Assembly: GCA_028285265.1 (NCBI GenBank)
Contig: JANQPX010000020.1
Coordinates: 186,001-250,000 of the forward strand
Direction of reading: 5' to 3'
DNA from: Geminicoccaceae bacterium
Lineage (GTDB): Bacteria > Pseudomonadota > Alphaproteobacteria > Geminicoccales > Geminicoccaceae
Length of the DNA: 64,000 nt
Part shown: piece by piece, positions 61,305 to 64,000 of the stretch
Position numbering within the stretch: the first letter of the stretch is position 1
Layout: every line of letters begins with the position of its first letter
Program-made: the position numbers and the translations under genes
Notes under the pieces: model-generated
What the model saw: only the letters and a program-made list of their open reading frames with translations
Databases searched by the model: none
What the model was told of the DNA's origin: nothing

Positions 61305-62273
61305 GTGTTCCTGATCGAGCACATGATCCAGGCATTGTTGCTAGCGCTCCTTATCGATTGGTTGATCGGCGATCCCGATTGGCTTTATCGCCGTCTGCCC
61401 CATCCTGTCGTCATGATCGGTGCCATGATCACCGACCTTGAACGTCAATGGCTCCACGAGGGCGCTACGCCGCGCGAAAAATTCCTCAGCGGTCGGCGAA
61501 CGACCCTGACCGTCGTCAGCACCTGTTGTGCAATTGGTGTTTTGTTGCAGTGGCTCTGTCTGCTGTTGCCCTTCGGCTGGGTTCTTCTCGGCATTCTGAT
61601 GAGTCTTTTGATCGCCCAGACCAGCCTTGCTAATCACGTTGGCGCCGTTGCCGAGGGGCTGGATCAAGGACTGTCTGAGGGTCGAAGCGCTGTCGCTCAC
61701 ATCGTCGGCCGTGATCCCGAGGAGCTTGATCAGCATGCCGTATCCAGAGCCGCCGTCGAGTCACTGGCTGAGAATTATTCAGATGGTGTTGTTGCCCCGG
61801 TCTTCTATGCGTTCTTTCTCGGCCTTCCCGGTATATTGGGATACAAAGCGATCAACACGGCTGACAGCATGATCGGACACAGGTCTGAGCGCTATCTTTA
61901 TTTCGGTCGGTTTGCCGCCCTGTTGGATGACGTTGTCAACTGGTTACCGGCAAGGCTTTCTGCCTACATCATTGTTGTGGGTGCATGGATGATGCCCGGT
62001 GCTTCCAGTGCTGGTGCGCGTGCCACGATCGACAGGGACGCCAGACAACACCGTTCTCCCAACGCCGGCTGGCCGGAAGCAGCGCTGTCAGGCGCACTCG
62101 GCTTCAAGCTCTCGGGGCCGAGATTCTATCACGGCGAGGCAACAAACGATGCGTGGGTTGGCGACGGCAATCCACATCTGACTCCAAGCGATATTAGGCG
62201 TGCCGTTCGCCTGTTTTGGTGGTCCTGTGGTGTTATAGCTGTACCGATCATCTTGGTTTGGATCGGTTTTTGA
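61305..62273 (+). CDS. cbiB: Adenosylcobinamide-phosphate synthase (CbiB/CobD)
   Basis: 322 residues, several transmembrane segments. IDWLIGDPDWLYRRLPHPVVMIG at the start, key part GDPDWLYRRLPHPV, then SRAAVESLAENYSDGVVAPVFY and KAINTADSMIGHRSERY identify it. It attaches the aminopropanol arm to cobyric acid. GTG at 61305 is used; ATG at 61323 is the alternative. Divergent from cbiX across 159 bp. Confidence 0.92.
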   Translation: MFLIEHMIQALLLALLIDWLIGDPDWLYRRLPHPVVMIGAMITDLERQWLHEGATPREKFLSGRRTTLTVVSTCCAIGVLLQWLCLLLPFGWVLLGILMSLLIAQTSLANHVGAVAEGLDQGLSEGRSAVAHIVGRDPEELDQHAVSRAAVESLAENYSDGVVAPVFYAFFLGLPGILGYKAINTADSMIGHRSERYLYFGRFAALLDDVVNWLPARLSAYIIVVGAWMMPGASSAGARATIDRDARQHRSPNAGWPEAALSGALGFKLSGPRFYHGEATNDAWVGDGNPHLTPSDIRRAVRLFWWSCGVIAVPIILVWIGF

Positions 62274-62283
62274 CGGGGCTCGC

Positions 62284-63750
62284 TCAGCCCAATCCAGTTA
62301 AGGCCATCAGGCTATCCATATCGAGATGATGCTCGAGATGCTCGGCAAGCTGATCCAGGGTTGTTTCCACTTGACGCTCATAGGCGACGGATGCCGCAAC
62401 GCGTGTACCGAGCTGTCGCAAGAAATCCTGACGGAAGGTGTCGTCAGCGAAGAGGCCGTGGACGTAACAGCCGATGATTTGTCCATCCTCAGAAACTGCA
62501 CCTTCCGGGCGACCCTCCAGCTTTAGGAACGGGCGGTCAAGCGCCGGGCCTGTACTCCTGCCGATATGCATTTCATAGCCGCGGATCGACAGGCCGGTTT
62601 CACAGACAACGCCCGACGACTCGAGCAGCGTCTTCTCGCCGGTGAGGACGGTTTCCATATCAAACCACCCAAGACCAATGGCGTCCGATGGAGGCCCTTC
62701 AATTCCATCGGGATCAGCAACCCGCCGGCCCAGCATTTGGAATCCACCACATAGCCCCAGTACCATACCACCGCGTCGGATGTGAGCATGTAGATCCACA
62801 TCCCAACCTTGCTCACGAAAGGCGGCCAGATCGGCCAGCGTGGACTTGGAACCTGGCAGGACGATCAGATCAGCGTCGCATGGCAGGGGCTCGGTCGGTT
62901 CTATAAAGACGACGCTGACGTCTGGCTCGGCAGCAAGGGGATCGAGGTCGTCGAAATTGGAAAGTCGCGGCCATCTAGGCACGGCGATCTTAATGCTGCC
63001 AGGCGTCTCACCATTGTTAGGCAAATCCAGAATATCTTCGGCAGGCAGTTTGGCTGCGCCGCCGAACCAGGGAAGGACGCCGAGCGACCGCATGCCAGTG
63101 TGTTGCTCAATGATGGCGTGCGCGTCGTCAAACAGCGACGGATCGCCCCTAAATTTGTTGACGATATAGGCCTTCAGTCTTGCCTTCTCCGAAGGTTGCA
63201 ACAGTGTGTGTGTGCCAACTAATGACGCAATCACGCCGCCGCGATCAATATCGCCCACCAATATGACGGGTAGATCCGCTGCCTCAGCAAAGCCCATATT
63301 GGCGATGTCACCGGCACGGAGATTCACTTCGGCAGGGCTACCAGCCCCTTCTACGAGGACAAGGTCTGCTGACGACCTAAGATGGTGATAACTTTCCAGA
63401 ACATACTTCATCAGCTCTGGTTTCAGTTGATGGTAGTCCTTGGCCTGGCAAGCCCCGAATACGCTGCCTTGAACGACGACCTGAGCACCGATCTCGGTTT
63501 GGGGCTTTAGGAGCACCGGATTCATATGAACCGAGGGGCGCGCGCCGGCAGCCTTCGCCTGCAGTGCCTGGGCCCGTCCGATTTCCCCACCATCGGCGGT
63601 TACCGCAGCATTGTTACTCATATTCTGCGGCTTGAACGGCATCACCTTGAGGTCACGGTTTCTAAAGAGGCGACAGAGGCCCGCGACCAGCAAGGACTTT
63701 CCAACATTCGAGCCGGTGCCCTGCAGCATCAGCGCTGCCGCGTGTGTCAT
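62284..63750 (-). CDS. cobQ: Cobyric acid synthase (CobQ/CbiP)
   Basis: 488 residues. [21 protein letters not shown] is the ATP loop (key part GTGSNVGKS), [12 protein letters not shown] follows, and the glutaminase Cys is in [13 protein letters not shown]. It amidates side chains b, d, e and g. It converges on cbiB with 10 bp between stops. Confidence 0.94.
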   Translation of the reverse strand: MTHAAALMLQGTGSNVGKSLLVAGLCRLFRNRDLKVMPFKPQNMSNNAAVTADGGEIGRAQALQAKAAGARPSVHMNPVLLKPQTEIGAQVVVQGSVFGACQAKDYHQLKPELMKYVLESYHHLRSSADLVLVEGAGSPAEVNLRAGDIANMGFAEAADLPVILVGDIDRGGVIASLVGTHTLLQPSEKARLKAYIVNKFRGDPSLFDDAHAIIEQHTGMRSLGVLPWFGGAAKLPAEDILDLPNNGETPGSIKIAVPRWPRLSNFDDLDPLAAEPDVSVVFIEPTEPLPCDADLIVLPGSKSTLADLAAFREQGWDVDLHAHIRRGGMVLGLCGGFQMLGRRVADPDGIEGPPSDAIGLGWFDMETVLTGEKTLLESSGVVCETGLSIRGYEMHIGRSTGPALDRPFLKLEGRPEGAVSEDGQIIGCYVHGLFADDTFRQDFLRQLGTRVAASVAYERQVETTLDQLAEHLEHHLDMDSLMALTGLG

Positions 63751-63808
63751 TTCATGTCCCCATCACCGAACGCGAACATCCAGCCGCTCAATGAGATGAT
63801 CACGACAC

Positions 63809-64000
63809 CTAGAATTCGATGCCGAGCTGCGCCTTCACACCATCGCGGAAAGGATGCTTCACAAGGGTCATCTCGGTAACGAGATCAGCCGCCTCGATGA
63901 GTTCAGGTTTGGCATTCCGCCCGGTGACGACGACATGGAGATCAGCGCGTTTAGCGAGTAGGCCATCGACGACGTTATCGATTGAGAGATAATCCTTGCG
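63809..64000 (-). CDS. cobO: Cob(I)yrinic acid a,c-diamide adenosyltransferase (CobO), C-terminal part
   Basis: The last 63 codons plus stop (TAG at 63811-63809) of a gene entering from the right edge. Residues HVVVTGRNAKPELIEAADLV and the terminal MTLVKHPFRDGVKAQLGIEF-type end (key part KHPFRDGVKAQ) are the CobO/BtuR C-terminus. It adenosylates the cobalt. 58 bp separate its stop from the cobQ start, so the two are probably not overlapping but are co-directional, with cobQ upstream on the far side of the stop. Confidence 0.85.
   Translation of the reverse strand, partial: RKDYLSIDNVVDGLLAKRADLHVVVTGRNAKPELIEAADLVTEMTLVKHPFRDGVKAQLGIEF

Overview
The window looks like a chromosome segment of an alphaproteobacterium, moderately GC-rich and densely coded. 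The order within that class cannot be fixed from the sequence; Hyphomicrobiales- or Rhodospirillales-like is my guess. The evidence is the gene content: an N-methylglutamate-type amine cluster, a FadR-type GntR regulator, Cob-type corrin enzymes and heterotetrameric sarcosine-oxidase-like genes. No rRNA, tRNA, intact insertion sequence, phage gene or CRISPR array was seen.

Region 1 (1-21.5 kb) is a methylated-amine module. On the minus strand an FAD oxidoreductase, a GmaS/GlnT-type glutamine synthetase, three glutamate-synthase-like subunits (MgsA/B/C), a protein with a lysine-rich tail and a DUF1989-GcvT fusion (cut by the window edge) run away from a divergent GntR regulator. A long palindrome lies in the intergenic region. 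On the plus strand follow four N-methylglutamate dehydrogenase/sarcosine oxidase-like subunits (MgdA-D), a small lipoprotein on the other strand, and a complete branched-chain-type ABC importer ending in a clear terminator. Together they would import a methylated amine or amino acid and convert it through gamma-glutamylmethylamide and N-methylglutamate to glutamate plus a C1 unit.

Region 2 (21.5-24.4 kb) is the most unusual part. A 130-residue protein made of a short predicted coiled coil plus a 30-fold Gly-Lys tail is followed, after a strong stem-loop, by a JmjC-type Fe(II)/2-oxoglutarate oxygenase and, convergently, by a compact SET-domain lysine methyltransferase. It reads as a lysine-rich substrate with a possible writer (SET) and a possible hydroxylase or eraser (JmjC). 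I know of no described bacterial system of this composition.

Region 3 (24.4-34.1 kb) is signalling: a class III adenylate cyclase-AAA-TPR protein, an S9 peptidase, a membrane histidine kinase, a SnoaL-like secreted protein, a LuxR-type regulator and an OmpR-type response regulator. Region 4 (34.1-41.3 kb) holds a three-subunit molybdenum hydroxylase with a MoaD/ThiS-like gene, a membrane-anchored coiled-coil OmpA-like protein and a 6PGDH-like dehydrogenase.

Region 5 (41.4-50.6 kb) is a ureide/oxamate operon: PucG aminotransferase, a split FdrA mini-domain, AllG, AllF, carbamate kinase, AllH and HpxW. On paper it takes ureidoglycine plus glyoxylate to oxalurate, then to oxamate plus carbamoyl phosphate, then to ATP, ammonia, CO2 and oxalate. 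A CinA homologue with a degenerate amidase domain follows. Region 6 (50.7-64 kb) encodes most of cobalamin synthesis (cobS, cobB, cbiD, cobK, cobM, cbiG-cobJ, cobI, cobL, cobH, cbiX, cbiB, cobQ and the 3' end of cobO). CbiX, CbiD and CbiG are present, and no CobG, CobF or CobN is in view, which indicates the early-cobalt-insertion route.
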